A stretch of 64,000 nucleotides of DNA from Prevotella sp. (GTDB lineage: Bacteria; Bacteroidota; Bacteroidia; Bacteroidales; Bacteroidaceae), in NCBI GenBank assembly GCA_017475265.1, contig JAFVFY010000027.1:62001-126000 (forward strand), read 5' to 3'. Below, piece by piece: positions 39,501 to 46,800 of this stretch (position 1 is its first letter; the number at the start of each line of letters is the position of its first letter). The notes under the pieces were generated by a model that saw nothing but the letters and a program-made list of their open reading frames with translations, did no database searches and was not told the origin of the DNA. Position numbers and translations under genes: made by a program.

Positions 39501-40308
39501 TGTTATATATGGGCGTGACTCCCTGACCGGCACCAAAGACATCGCCGGAATCGGCTATGTCATCCTTTCCGATGACGGCCTCGTCTTGAATGTTAACGGT
39601 ACATTTTCCGCCGGCTTTCAAGAAGCACGGCATTCCTATACGTATATGATATTGGTCTGCGAGTGCTTGCGTAGTGGCAACTTCGTATCTGCCCACCGAA
39701 GCTTTCTCGCCACCACCATGAACGTTTTGCCATACCTCGGCCTTGCCCTGGATGGTGACAGTAACGTTACCGCGTACCAGTGCCGAGTAACCATGGGTCT
39801 CTACGCCCTGGCCAGCACCGAACACGTGGCCTTTGACGATGGGCGTTAGAGTCGAATTCCCTGCTTCTCCTATCGTCACTATGGTATTTCTTTCCACGCG
39901 GCCCACTTCACCGCCGCCATAGACGTCGCCTTCCACCGTGCCGTTGGTGATGGTGACCGTCGTTCCGCCCTCTTTCAGAATGTATGGGTCTGCTGTTGTG
40001 CCAGTGCCAGTCACGCCATCGTTATTTATGCCCACCATGGCTTTGTCGCATGTGAAATTGTCGGCCTTACCCTTGCCGCCACCGAACACATTGCCAGCGA
40101 CCGTGCCGGTGCTCATGATCACTGCGGCATCGCCCTCCACGGGAGCCAGGTTGCCGCCGCCATATACGGAGCCGCCGATTCTGACTCCTCCGCCCTCGGC
40201 CATCACCAGAGCACTACCTGTAGCCAGGACTATGAAAAGCATACAAAGGCGAAGCATCCCCGCCGTCATCGTCTTTCTCATTATCTTGTTGTCAATATTC
40301 TGTGTCAT
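27553..40308 (-). CDS. Giant secreted repeat protein with YGGG/FGGG modules (about 4250 residues)
   Basis: The product begins MTQNIDNKIMRKTM, followed by a hydrophobic signal sequence (LCMLFIVLATGSALVMA). It then consists almost entirely of short repeats of the form TVxISGGTIxGNVYGGGxxGxV, with FGGG, FGAG and HGGG variants. Such regular beta-strand/glycine patterns suggest a very long beta-solenoid. A larger super-repeat containing THGYSALVRG occurs five times (near 30.6, 31.8, 35.7, 38.6 and 39.8 kb), marking duplicated blocks. The C-terminus holds two copies of a KTYSFTSYxA module, and no familiar sorting domain or barrel is seen. I do not recognise a named family; an adhesin or surface-fibre role is inference. 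It lies 46 bp downstream of an AAA-ATPase gene. The start at 40344 is also open; ATG 40281 is an alternative. Confidence 0.8.
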   Translation of the reverse strand: MTQNIDNKIMRKTMTAGMLRLCMLFIVLATGSALVMAEGGGVRIGGSVYGGGNLAPVEGDAAVIMSTGTVAGNVFGGGKGKADNFTCDKAMVGINNDGVTGTGTTADPYILKEGGTTVTITNGTVEGDVYGGGEVGRVERNTIVTIGEAGNSTLTPIVKGHVFGAGQGVETHGYSALVRGNVTVTIQGKAEVWQNVHGGGEKASVGRYEVATTQALADQYHIRIGMPCFLKAGGKCTVNIQDEAVIGKDDIADSGDVFGAGQGVTPIYNNEIGDVNRSKRMVTKTDGDGHNDNNHDSWDYYEDEDGNVDYSYVWEYFATEADYLQYVETLGRASATDVVIGGKRGEPEVGQTVGTITASSDAPTVKGTVYGGSESGFVYYSTEVNIEKGTVNQDVFGGGKGLASFAEAGRVRINTNLKIDGGIVKGNVYGGGSLGDVGNIVKNTTDYNYKWKKNDGSNSFNDPHNNTISGTNNNTGICKVEITGGTIGLENTSKPDEHGNVFGAGKGKGDSYYCEKAMAYASNVTIKNSGTVVYGTVYGGGEVGRVEDDAKVIIGTENGTDEPDIKGDVFGAGAGLDTHGYSALVRGNSLVTVQGKSKVGGSVYGGGKSASVGRFEVVGGLPTSPKSGGICTVTIQDDAEIETNVYGACKGVTPAFVSGESKSMQTYENRGSSWEYYDENGKEDHRYVWKKYTAENDYLGFLRTLALTSNPYVTISENATVNGSVFGGGEMGITLGKVVVDILGGTVTTDVYGGGALADTNTANWENGALVSSYPYHQETSISRPSYIKTEVAVGGSVAGLYTRSGDSEPYTYTATGENDTALSGIDYYQLVPGASTTGLYTRTGTEGNYTYTEITDADATADATTDYFALYNTTVNLLSGTVKGDAYGGGLGRIGVAAANAVYYTQEEANAYNTEHNLSSGDVGFVTIETIKTPAVTGVDAVEAKVYGEITVQLGDAGLTDATQFNITEYDGKDIVKSGRVFGCNNLNGSPQGNVKVDVWKTVTRFDNIARTAITRNATTGKVETVAEPHIYDVAAVYGGGNLANYTASGKKTNVIIETCEVSVESVYGGGNAAAVPETDVLVKGAYQIESVFGGGNGRDQYTLDNGTSWENNPGANVNGNANTLLTGGLIHEAYGGSNKKGTITGNVTIDLGEGGDCVLDVGKVVAAGKNADVEGDLVVIMGCKTSRVPLLFAGADDANVNGNVELTITSGSFGKVFGGNNAGGVIRGHIKLNIEETSTCDPIIIDELYLGGNQALYSQYGYYLGTDGETYLPITEAMTSLHEGDEGYHIAATGRIATPYAAPELNITSCTRIDKVFGGGYGTGATIYGNPVVNINMIQGYHHENVPSVMSALSLNASENPNNLGIIGDVYGGGNAANIEGNPTVNIGTESTVTLHTKINSVSVIGVADYELSEENVLGAYIRGNVFGGGMGEAKTTVGTAGEAFLCAKAMVNGNVGTHVNIGNGFVRGNVYGGGEVGRVEHNTAVKIGLDDNDIPDGKTSAPVIKGNVFGAGKGTNTHGYSALVRGNSTVTVQADAKVSSSVYGGGEIASVGKYRVEDGLPVALAPDNVHPNSGYCYVNILGNAEIGPNDMEMTKTGGPSDAGHVFGAGKGVLPYENADAEPFHMNGTQHLDEGGDWDGKSWDDAPTRYPAYDSNNELDATYVEFIKSLALATQTVVTISGNPFIKGSVYGGSENGYVQQDTRVVISGGQIGNGYVQMADDGTYLSAKRSVNRRYTAKEWSDGRLFADSDPDYTAGTDTELESLVSTGGYYTSSLPECASWPYGQAANAADRYAPYDPNANASGYYDNENTKSAEGGRPTGDDGHTFFGSVFGGGSGYYPYKPGRWFEDAGAVYGNTTVEITGGHILTSVYGGNEMTDVGKYKLDDDGKPTTKVLSGGKCTITMSGGTLGVPRTLKQIGAHPVTCYLFGAGKGDQRVFFNKSTNVGDVEVNITGGTIYGSVFGGGEDGHVLRDVKVTIGQQTTTGEGAQASTTVTGPTIGTWGTSYVDGNVFGGGRGFSGDAYTAGNVAGSVKMEIKGGNILGSIYGGGRLGSVGYGLFEATNTANYGVMQDDDTDDNGQNTNYYKEGAVGLGRGHIDITISGGTIGNNREYIIPNATNMAAANIPAEDRDISKWDDVNKYWDTWKEYHKIPKTEFDTTTGRLTHTKGGNVFAGGMGNFYKQDGSTPISDVNWWQLGCAKSTKLTITGGTIMSCVYGGGELGQVVGYHTTDNVNLGSEITIQGSNTVIGTEVKDGSNVTQYTFGSVFGGGYGSLKEKITHTGGKPDSYPKYIAGRVKAGTKVNMTAGRVWACVYGGGEMAAVGESKTLDETLTTGFTGDTHVIISGGKSGKEKVGSTYFGGAKMGHVYGGGSGHNNTVRSGHVYGNTNVTISAGSVSGEPNIYHNVYGGGAYGSVGDFTYQTGTDAQTGTQKVIGISGLNENHSNSGVATVTITGGTIGYDGKDNGMVFGSSRGDINQPGKRDDHTAWVYNTYVNIGTAATGTPGQQGYVAESGPSIKGTVYGSGENGHVFNNTVVTINGGTIGIDDSTDPGYTVVSNGTAYSGAAYPYRGNVYGGGCGTDMYYSGSIPTGHTYNDGEGDTYNSLAGIVYGNSTVNITGGRVVRNVYGAGAMGSVGKITTTEGVTTIPPSGGLTTINISGGTVGVDGNDNGNVFGAARGDATTNQIDCALVKNTGVTISGSADIKGSVYGGGETGDVHDNTSVTMSGGTVGHNVFGGGKGSSHNFTCDKAMVGVVEQGVTTTGSGDNITYTLLDGGTTVEITAGTVNGNVYGGGEIARVERNTAVTIGADGGTGTPIVKGSVFGAGAGLDTHGYSALVRGHSSVTVQGSAQVWKNVYGGGELASVGRYKVKISEGNPTDAPADLPSGMPYGLKAGGTSTVIIQGSATIGTVNDALTGHVYGAGQGVEPRNYDYLTKEQFDAISENAGKTYNIDEHQPKRMIGNNTWEHFGSRSAYLQFIETLAISAATDVTIGGGTVKGSVFGGSESGFVYRSTDVKIQGGTVEGDAFGGGRGLESFAEAGRVRWNTKLAVSGGAVEGNVYGGGNMGDVGTIYKPADSHDYVWKNSDSNGNNLDTGNNNRHNNNLITDTNKNTGICTVAISGGTIGIDNLADATKHGNVFGAGRGMADTWWCEKAIVYATDVIVSKGTVKGNVYGGGEVGRVEDDSKVTIGDPSVTDNLLIRGSVFGAGAGLATHGYSALVRGNSDVVVQGKAQIEGSVYGGGEIASVGRFTVPNGLPKEPLNGGTCTVKIQNDAKIGLSGKTHHVFGACKGVTPTYNNDPNDPNRSKSLQLRANESSYSSWSSYNNDDSSPFIWVYYETEKDYLDFLRTLALTSNTHVTIDDNSEVFGSVYGGGERGVTLGGVDVNMAGGTVHKDVYGGGSLADSNTAMWDVDKDERLTYVELPNLIVGSPATGYYSEKSPDKLITALDAKVQQNTTYYAIYKTNVNLKDGTVEGSVYGGGLGQLDREGVDGVKYTQAEIEVAHEGDPAYGKSILDWKVEPVEAQSAIPAKVYGDVLVKLNETTATDNCVVKGKIFGCNNLNGSPQSAVTVHIYKTADYTGHEKDESKSNTKYNVEAVYGGGNLAAFIPDYKAVADTAVVRVIIDGCDQTSIKTVYGGGNAASVPATEVTVNGTYEIGQVFGGGNGYDDYELDGKWYDNPGANVGLKNYTHLGTGAGTDSDPILAVNNTDPDASTRNSREANYGYGIGKSHATIYGGTVHEVYGGSNSRGNVRVESRTTLEDRGCNFTVGEAYGGGNNAPQDGDAILEIGCISGLDKAYGGASNADVNGDVVLNITNGTYDQVFGGNDAGGAIRGSITVNIEETGCNPIIIGELYGGGCNAAYSVYGYGANNKPLKAGEDGANPTPVRDPVVNVKSFTSIGNIYGGGYGVTATMVGSPEVNINVVKGKYSHQTSEQMFTNRGFVLEDDPNITGKKRYSKEIDKNGTPHTVYVPAHDKDAIGAIYNVFGGGNAADVIGTPHVYIGTLTGEVISLVTKPIADSEGTDPTDEGWTSYELAKAEGIDIRGNVFGGGNAADVTGDTEVVIGKNNSVKTYSFTSYNAASDGTAWSSGLAQTTGATETINNEKYAEVVILTNGKYGEYVGKKFYVNPEGTGRLQLYDANKAATSLWVDIKTFELKTYSFTSYGAENGGSPYSTGGTATATGNFKTFSGQEYMQIVVLTNPGYDEWVGRTFYVTTAEQTGDNLRRRLYKATGEPVDVWVTITKTE

Positions 40309-40354
40309 ATTGTTAAATTGTATTTGGTTTCCAAAGATTGTCATTCCTTCGTCG

Positions 40355-41977
40355 TCACATCCCCCATACCATTATTGTCCGGCCTTGGTATGTCATCGGG
40401 CGGTGCCAGATGCGCTCGTCCCACGTCAGCTGGCCGTCGCGGTTGAATATGATGAGGTGTCCCTCGTCCACGCTGCCCACAGTGTCCATATACTCGGCAG
40501 TCTGCTCCAACCCCTTCTCTATGAGGGCATCCAAACCATCCTTCTTGCGTTTGATTTTCAATTCCAGAACGATACGCTGGGTTGGAGTGCTGGAGAAATG
40601 GTCGTTTGGTTGTTTAGACAGTGGCTTGCGGATGAGCAGGTCGGTGCGTTTGCGCCCCAGCCCATACTCTCGGTCTATATAGCCGCCACCGTTCACTATC
40701 CTCTGCAGGAAAGCCTGTAGCAGCAGCTGCGGTCCGGCCTCGGCATAGTCGAAGCGGCCAATCCAGGCGTCGCTGTTCTCGCGGAAGAACTGCTGGAAGG
40801 CCAGCAAAAGCTTCTCCACGTCGATGCTGCCGTCCTCGCGCTGAAACCACTGCGGTTGCTGCAATAGTTGTTGCTGCGTGCTGGCTGTGAGTTCGCGCGG
40901 AATTATCTCACGGTAGATGGCGTTGCTTATCCGCAATGGTTTACCCATTTCCTTGACAACCAGCCCCATGTCCTTCACATACTGTATGTCGTCATCCGAC
41001 ATCTTGCTCTCGTCGGGTTCTTCACTGTTGGACAGTATCGGTTCAATGACCCGCTTCACACGCGGCTCCCTGAGCTTGTCGATAAGGATGTCAATGTGGG
41101 TGTCGCGGCGGTAGATGATGTTCTCTATGGCCCGCTCGATCATGTCGGGCGTGATGACTACCGAGCGGTTGCGGTTCTCGCGAAGCTCCCATGTCACCTC
41201 ATAGCCCACGGCATTCACCAACCAAGGCTGTCCCTCGGTGGCCAGCCAGAGCATGGGGAAACAAGCCTCGTCGAACCTCTGCCCGGTCTCCTCGGTGTGC
41301 TGCATATAGAGGGTATGAATCTCCTCAGGAGTAAAATTGCCCAAGCGGAGCGACTTGCTCTTGATGTTGAAGGCCGAACCTCCGGTGACAATGTCCTTGC
41401 CAGAAGTTTGTATGCGATAGTCGCGCACATCGCGCACGCCGCAAAGAATGATGCTGTTGGGAAAAGCTTGTGGACGGCTCTCGTAGCCAGTACGAATCTG
41501 CCTCAAAACGGAAACGAGCGAGTCACCCACCAAAGCGTCTATCTCATCGATGATAAGCACCAGGGGCTTGGGCAGGGCCTGACTGAGGCGTTGAAGGAAT
41601 ACGGTAAGCATGGAGTCACTCTTCAGTGAACGGGTAGTCTCACGAACCTGAAGGGGCAAGTCCGACTGTAATATCATCCGGAATCGTTCGGCAATCGTGT
41701 CACAGGTAGACCCCACTACCTCTTCCACTTTGTCGCGCGAGCCTTGGCCTCCCTCTACATTGGCATAGACGGCAATGTAGTCATCCTGTTTGTTCAGCAA
41801 GTCACGCAGGGCCAGCATGCACGAGGTCTTGCCTGTCTGACGGGGGGCATGCAGCACGAAATATTTTCGCTGACGGATAAGCATCAGCACGTCATCAAGG
41901 TCGAACCGGCTCAGCGGGTCGATGGTATAGTGAATATCGGGCTGCTGCGGCCCGGCAGTATTAAAGAATCGCTCCAT
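40355..41977 (-). CDS. AAA-family ATPase with C-terminal PD-(D/E)XK nuclease-like domain (copy 1)
   Basis: The 540-residue product has an ATPase core with Walker A APRQTGKTS (residues ~44-52), Walker B LVLIIDEIDAL and a winged-helix-like middle region. The C-terminal domain has the order expected for PD-(D/E)XK nucleases: GLGRKRTDLLIRK then RIVLELKIKRKKDG. This is the layout of the AAA-ATPase-like/DUF1703-type genes abundant in Bacteroidales, of unknown cellular role. Its gene is the first of a two-gene unit with the giant repeat protein and has its own promoter in a 115-bp element also found upstream of the second RhuM-like gene. Confidence 0.87.
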   Translation of the reverse strand: MERFFNTAGPQQPDIHYTIDPLSRFDLDDVLMLIRQRKYFVLHAPRQTGKTSCMLALRDLLNKQDDYIAVYANVEGGQGSRDKVEEVVGSTCDTIAERFRMILQSDLPLQVRETTRSLKSDSMLTVFLQRLSQALPKPLVLIIDEIDALVGDSLVSVLRQIRTGYESRPQAFPNSIILCGVRDVRDYRIQTSGKDIVTGGSAFNIKSKSLRLGNFTPEEIHTLYMQHTEETGQRFDEACFPMLWLATEGQPWLVNAVGYEVTWELRENRNRSVVITPDMIERAIENIIYRRDTHIDILIDKLREPRVKRVIEPILSNSEEPDESKMSDDDIQYVKDMGLVVKEMGKPLRISNAIYREIIPRELTASTQQQLLQQPQWFQREDGSIDVEKLLLAFQQFFRENSDAWIGRFDYAEAGPQLLLQAFLQRIVNGGGYIDREYGLGRKRTDLLIRKPLSKQPNDHFSSTPTQRIVLELKIKRKKDGLDALIEKGLEQTAEYMDTVGSVDEGHLIIFNRDGQLTWDERIWHRPMTYQGRTIMVWGM

Positions 41978-41998
41978 GTCGTTAAATCATCTTTGCCA

Positions 41999-42113
41999 TT
42001 CACGCGCATACGCGCATAAATCGTTGCAAAAATACTACATTTTCACGAACCACCAAAATAAATTAACACAAAATAAGGCAGAAACAGGCCTTTTCTTCCT
42101 GCCCCTGCCTCTG
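41999..42113. repeat. Promoter/operator/terminator intergenic element, copy G1
   Basis: Similar along its length to 56422-56538. It contains an imperfect palindrome CGCGCATACGCGC at about 42003-42015, a promoter and a GGCAG...CTGCC hairpin (about 42078-42107) that would end the upstream ATPase transcript. Both copies keep AACACAAAATAAGGCAG. Confidence 0.8.
42027..42057 (-). promoter_or_regulatory. Promoter of the ATPase-giant protein operon
   Basis: Minus strand TTTG (42054-42057), a 19-bp spacer, TATTTTTG (42027-42034). The CGCGCAT palindrome lies just downstream of the predicted transcription start and could be an operator. Confidence 0.75.
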
Positions 42114-42131
42114 ATTGACGGCTTCGGTTCC

Positions 42132-43676
42132 TTATATTGTCACTTCAAAAATACGCTTTCCTTTGTTCTCTATCCACTGCGGCTCCGTCTCCTTCTGTTT
42201 TTTGGAGAAGTCGAAGGTGACGAGATAGCCCTCGGCCTTGCCGCGGGCCGTGAGATATGAGGCTAATTGGTCACGTCCCCGCTCCTCGTACTTTTCGCCC
42301 CGCCATATCTTCAGCTCGATGATGTATTCCTCGCTGCCGTAAGTCACCACCAGATCCATGCGGCGGTTTTCGCGTGTCTGCGGCTCCACATAGTAGAACC
42401 CCGTACCGTTGATGATGGGTTTCAGGAACGTGAGGAACAGCAGACGCCCTTCCCTTTCAAGGAACGGCACGCTGCTCTCGCGGTATTCCTCATGCATCAG
42501 TTCGGCAAAACGTGTGACGACCAGCTCCATGTCGAGCCGCCCGTCGCGCACGTAGTTCACCTGTATGCGCAGCTTTCCAAGGTCGTTGATGGTCTGCTCG
42601 GCAATGAAATAGTTGTTGAGCACCTCCTCAAAGATGATATTGTGGATGCGCACCTTCCGCCTTGCGTCATATCTGATGAAGCTGAACATCGTGGCGAAGT
42701 CCATCACGGGGTTGTTCACGTCGTAGGTCACCTCCTCGCCGTTGACGGAGATGGCAAAGATGAACTGCTTCAGCTCCGGGTAGTCCTCCAGGTTCTTCGT
42801 CAGGCTGGTGAAGAGGGTGTTCTTCTCCAGGATGGTCTGCTTCGTGGCCGTCTGCACTCCCACGATAGTCCAGTCCTTGTCCAGCTCTTCGTCAATCACC
42901 TTGCAGAGCTTGCTCACGAGGAATGGGTAGCCCGTGGTGTATTTGTATATCTCCTCGCTCACTGCGCGTATGTCCATACCCGTGTGCTCGTCAGCCTCAT
43001 AGTCGGCAAGCATCTGGGCAATCTCCTCCGGGTGGAAGGTCATATCGACCTTGAAGTCAGCCGCGATATTCCAAGGCGAATTGTACTTCTTCTCAGCATC
43101 CGGACGAATCTTCCGTTTAATGTTCTTGATGTCATAGACACCGGCGAGGACAACGCTGAGGAAAGTGGAGTCAAGACCGAGTTTGTCGCGTTCAAGATAT
43201 TTTTTACGCAACATCCCGATGAAGCCAATGAACGTGTCGTTGTCGCTGCTCTTGTCCACCTCGTCAATCAGCAGCACCACGGGCTTGGCGTATGACTGGC
43301 AGAATTTTGTGATGGTTTGGCTCAGGGCATCAAAGTCCTTGATGCTCTCGTCTTGCCAGATGGCTTTCGCATCATCGCCTCTGCGAGACACCTCCTCAAG
43401 CATCAGCCTGACGAACGATTTCACGAATGTCTCCTGCCCCTTGAACGACTCGTCACCGATGCCCTCGAAACTGGTGTCTATTACGAGGTACTTGTCCGAC
43501 AGACGGCGACGGATGGTATGAAGCGTCGTCGTCTTTCCGTACTGCCGCGCGCGGTTGATGGTGAAATACTTACCCCTGTCTATCAGGGCCTCCACGGCTT
43601 TAAACCGCTCCTCACTCTTCACCATATAGTGCCACTGCGGGTTGCAACTACCAGTGATGTTAAATTCTTTCCTCAT
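42132..43676 (-). CDS. AAA-family ATPase with C-terminal PD-(D/E)XK nuclease-like domain (copy 2)
   Basis: The 514-residue product starts MRKEFNITGSCNP, a leader typical of the AAA-like family (PF14516-like). It has Walker A NRARQYGKTTT, Walker B VVLLIDEVDKS and a helical lid region (TTGYPFLVSKLCKVIDEE). The C-terminal nuclease-like domain has GTGFYYVEPQTRENRRMDLVV and EYIIELKIW. A TTG at 43703 would add nine residues encoded by the upstream heptamer array; the ATG at 43676 is preferred. It lies between the 1976-residue protein and the ATPase-giant protein pair, all on the minus strand. It shares only general layout with copies 1 and 3, so the three are distinct lineages. Confidence 0.86.
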   Translation of the reverse strand: MRKEFNITGSCNPQWHYMVKSEERFKAVEALIDRGKYFTINRARQYGKTTTLHTIRRRLSDKYLVIDTSFEGIGDESFKGQETFVKSFVRLMLEEVSRRGDDAKAIWQDESIKDFDALSQTITKFCQSYAKPVVLLIDEVDKSSDNDTFIGFIGMLRKKYLERDKLGLDSTFLSVVLAGVYDIKNIKRKIRPDAEKKYNSPWNIAADFKVDMTFHPEEIAQMLADYEADEHTGMDIRAVSEEIYKYTTGYPFLVSKLCKVIDEELDKDWTIVGVQTATKQTILEKNTLFTSLTKNLEDYPELKQFIFAISVNGEEVTYDVNNPVMDFATMFSFIRYDARRKVRIHNIIFEEVLNNYFIAEQTINDLGKLRIQVNYVRDGRLDMELVVTRFAELMHEEYRESSVPFLEREGRLLFLTFLKPIINGTGFYYVEPQTRENRRMDLVVTYGSEEYIIELKIWRGEKYEERGRDQLASYLTARGKAEGYLVTFDFSKKQKETEPQWIENKGKRIFEVTI

Positions 43677-43692
43677 TGCCAATTCCCTATCT

Positions 43693-43804
43693 TCAATGTT
43701 CAATCTTCAATTTTCAATGTTCAATCTTCAATCCTCAATCTTCAATCCTCAATCTTCAATTTTCAATGTTCAATCTTCAATTTTCAATGTTCAATCTTCA
43801 ATTT
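43693..43804. repeat. Heptamer array (TCAATNN), sixteen exact units
   Basis: Exactly 112 bp, sixteen 7-bp units, all beginning TCAAT and ending GT, CT, TT or CC. It fills the gap between the stop of the 1976-residue protein gene and the start of ATPase copy 2. Confidence 0.95.
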
Positions 43805-43812
43805 TCTTCTCG

Positions 43813-46800
43813 TTATGGGTTCTCGGAGGGCGTTTCTCTGATGTTCACCTCCGTGCTGCCTTCCACGTCACCTCGGTCGCCGCCGCCGAAAACATTGCCG
43901 AATACATGGGTGTTGCCCTCCAAGTTGACGATGACTTTGTTGGCTGCACCGGTGACATAGCTTTCCTCACCACCGCCGAATACATGGCCTTTAGTGGTGT
44001 CGCCCTCGGTGCCAATCACGCTGTTGCCTTTGATGGTGAGGATCACGTTGCCCGCCACAGAGCCGAGGTTTGACTTGTTGAGATTTTCAGGGGTTGAGAG
44101 AGTGTGATTATTCTTGTCGATACTGACGAGACTGTTTGCAGCGCCTTGTGTCCAAGTATAGGTTGTCGGTTTATAGGTGGCATTGTCTAAATATTTCACT
44201 CCAGTACGATAAGTACCAAGATCCTGATAGTAATATGGTTCCACTTCAAAACCTATAGCATCAACTATGACATCAGGCAGAGTAGCTGAGAAACCTGCGC
44301 CAAAAACATTGCCTCCCACCGTACAGCCATCAAGAATAGAAGTTACATTTCCACTTACCTTACCAAGACTGCCACCACCATAGAAATTACCTGTTATAGT
44401 ACAGTCTTTCAGCGTGGAGGTTACGCCGTGTGTAGTAGCCAACGAGAATTTTACATAATCTACAAAAATACGTGCTACATTATCGGCGTTGCCCGACATC
44501 GGTAGAAACTGGTAGCTGAATTGGGTGGAAACACCTCCATAAGTGGCGTTATATTCCTGCTTGTAGTATCTCCCTAACCAAGCGTTCCAAGAAGCGTCGT
44601 TACCAGCACTACTGTCGTTATGTGGAAAGTTTATTATATTGTTGTGATTTCTCGGTGCCTCGCGACTGTATGCGTTTCCGCCATAGCCGGCACCAAAGAA
44701 TGTATCAAAAATGGTGCTATTGGCCGAAGTGTTTACAGTCTTGCCGCTGTTCATGTCACCAAACTTGGGACCGCCGCAGAACAACTTGATATAACCTCCC
44801 TCAATAACCGTAGTGATATTCCCCTCTACAATTTTCCTATTAGCAGCATTGATTCCACCAGCGTAGAATTCGTCAATATCAGCATTCTGTATCTGCCAAG
44901 TGACATTACCAGTGTTATCAGCACCATTAGCTTTGCCAATACCCTCCATAGCGGCACCACATACGATACCAAAGCGACCTCCGTTGATATAACATTCAGC
45001 ATTGTCCTCGTAACTGGTAACATTGGCTGTATAAAGACCTGTAAGGTAAAACTCATCGTAGTCACCACCAGTTACAGACACTGGCGGATGTTTCGACTGT
45101 AATGATCTGTCTTGGTGAGTACCACGGTGAAACTCTTTAAACCACGCATTGCCGCCTACATGGAAATATGTAGTTTTATTACCAGCACCGTTATTTTGTC
45201 CGCTCACCCATTGCTCCACAACACCACCCTGAACAATATAAGGGGCGGCGGCGCGATCGCTGCGATCATATTCGAACTGTGTGACACGGAAAAGCGATGT
45301 GTTGGTTGTCTCAAACCAATATTTGGGCTGCATAATGCCAAAGTTATAAGATCCAGTGCCACCTGTGGATTTCTGTGCCATACCGAGACCCACCAGGTTT
45401 AGGAAGTCGTATCTTACTGGATGGAAAACCTTTCGACCGTCGAAGCGGAGCATGAAGGAATAGTCGGGTTCATTGTCGCCATCAAGATCGACAGAAGTGA
45501 CGGTATAGGGTTTATTGTTAGCCTCGATGTCACCATAATGGTGGAAATTGCCCACCAGCACCACAGCATAGTCATAGACGGTGTTCGACGAACTGGCCCC
45601 AAGAACATTAGAGTCAATGGCACCGCCAGTGCCGGTCAGGGCGGTGTAGACTTTCTGCCCATTAAATTGGTTCTCACCACCGTTAGTATATAGTTGCCCA
45701 CCACCAACGGTGGGGACGTTGGTGGGAGCAGTCATACCTTTGTTATACACTACATCCGCATTGGCATCGGCCAGATAGACAGCTTTTCCCCAGTATGGTT
45801 TAATAGTGATTTCCGTAACTCCTTCGGGCACGTCCCAATAGGCACCCTGATTGAATACACGTTTGTTAGTGGTGCTGTAGAGATCCTTGGCTGTACAGTT
45901 CCGGTCAGCATAGTTATAAGGGGTGCTGAGTGTGATGGTGGTTTCACCATTTTCTGTAGTTACGGTTGCAGTTGCGTCATCACCCGTAGTTAGTGAGCCT
46001 TCTGTGCCTCCAGTTATATTGGTAATCATCCATCCCGTTACCACACGGTTGCCCGTGTAGTTCTTTGTGCCCACATCATTATAATAAGGCAGTTGCACCT
46101 TATAATAGTTGAAGTTAAAGTGCTCTGGGTCTTTATCTGTAATGTTCAGCGTCAGCTGTGAGGTTTCGATTTTTGCTTCATCTTCTCCTGTGCCGGGATG
46201 ATTAAACACCGCTCCGTTGCCCATCTGAATATTCACCGTCAGTGTACCCAACTTGCCTCCCTTGTTGCGTTTTGTTTGCGTGGTGGCATTCTCTGCATCA
46301 ATGTTCACAACCGAGGGATAATAGCCAGGAGTTTTAAGAATGGGGTATGGTGTGGCAGTGCCGATTTGAGAAGGCTCCAGTGCCCATTTCATCATCTGCT
46401 CTTTATTATTATAGCTGCCAGTAGCCCACCAGGCTGCAAGTTCACGGTGACTATTTAGCAGATGGCGGAAGAACTCAAAGCGCTGAAGGAAGCGCGTCTC
46501 GGCCATCAGGGCGCAGTGGTAGGTCTGAATATCACGGTTCTTCACGTATGATGCCTCATCGCAGAAATAGTTGTAATTACTTACGCCATTTTCATCACTT
46601 CTGTTTGTAATAATCTGTCCGTTATAGATTGGTGCCTTGTTCGTTCCGCCTGTGATGTCACCGTAGAACATGCAGTTCATTACCATGGTCTTGAGGTTGC
46701 TGGAAGTGGTGGCAACATTATTATAGCCAACAATGCCCCCCACGTAGCTACCATCAGTAATTTCAGCATAGCTGAAGCAGTTGATGACGCGAGCCTCACC

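Noticed and set aside
43693..43804. CRISPR or minisatellite coding region
   Set aside because: A pure 7-bp period without spacers; not CRISPR. A TTG-started extension of the ATPase into it was rejected in favour of the ATG at 43676.
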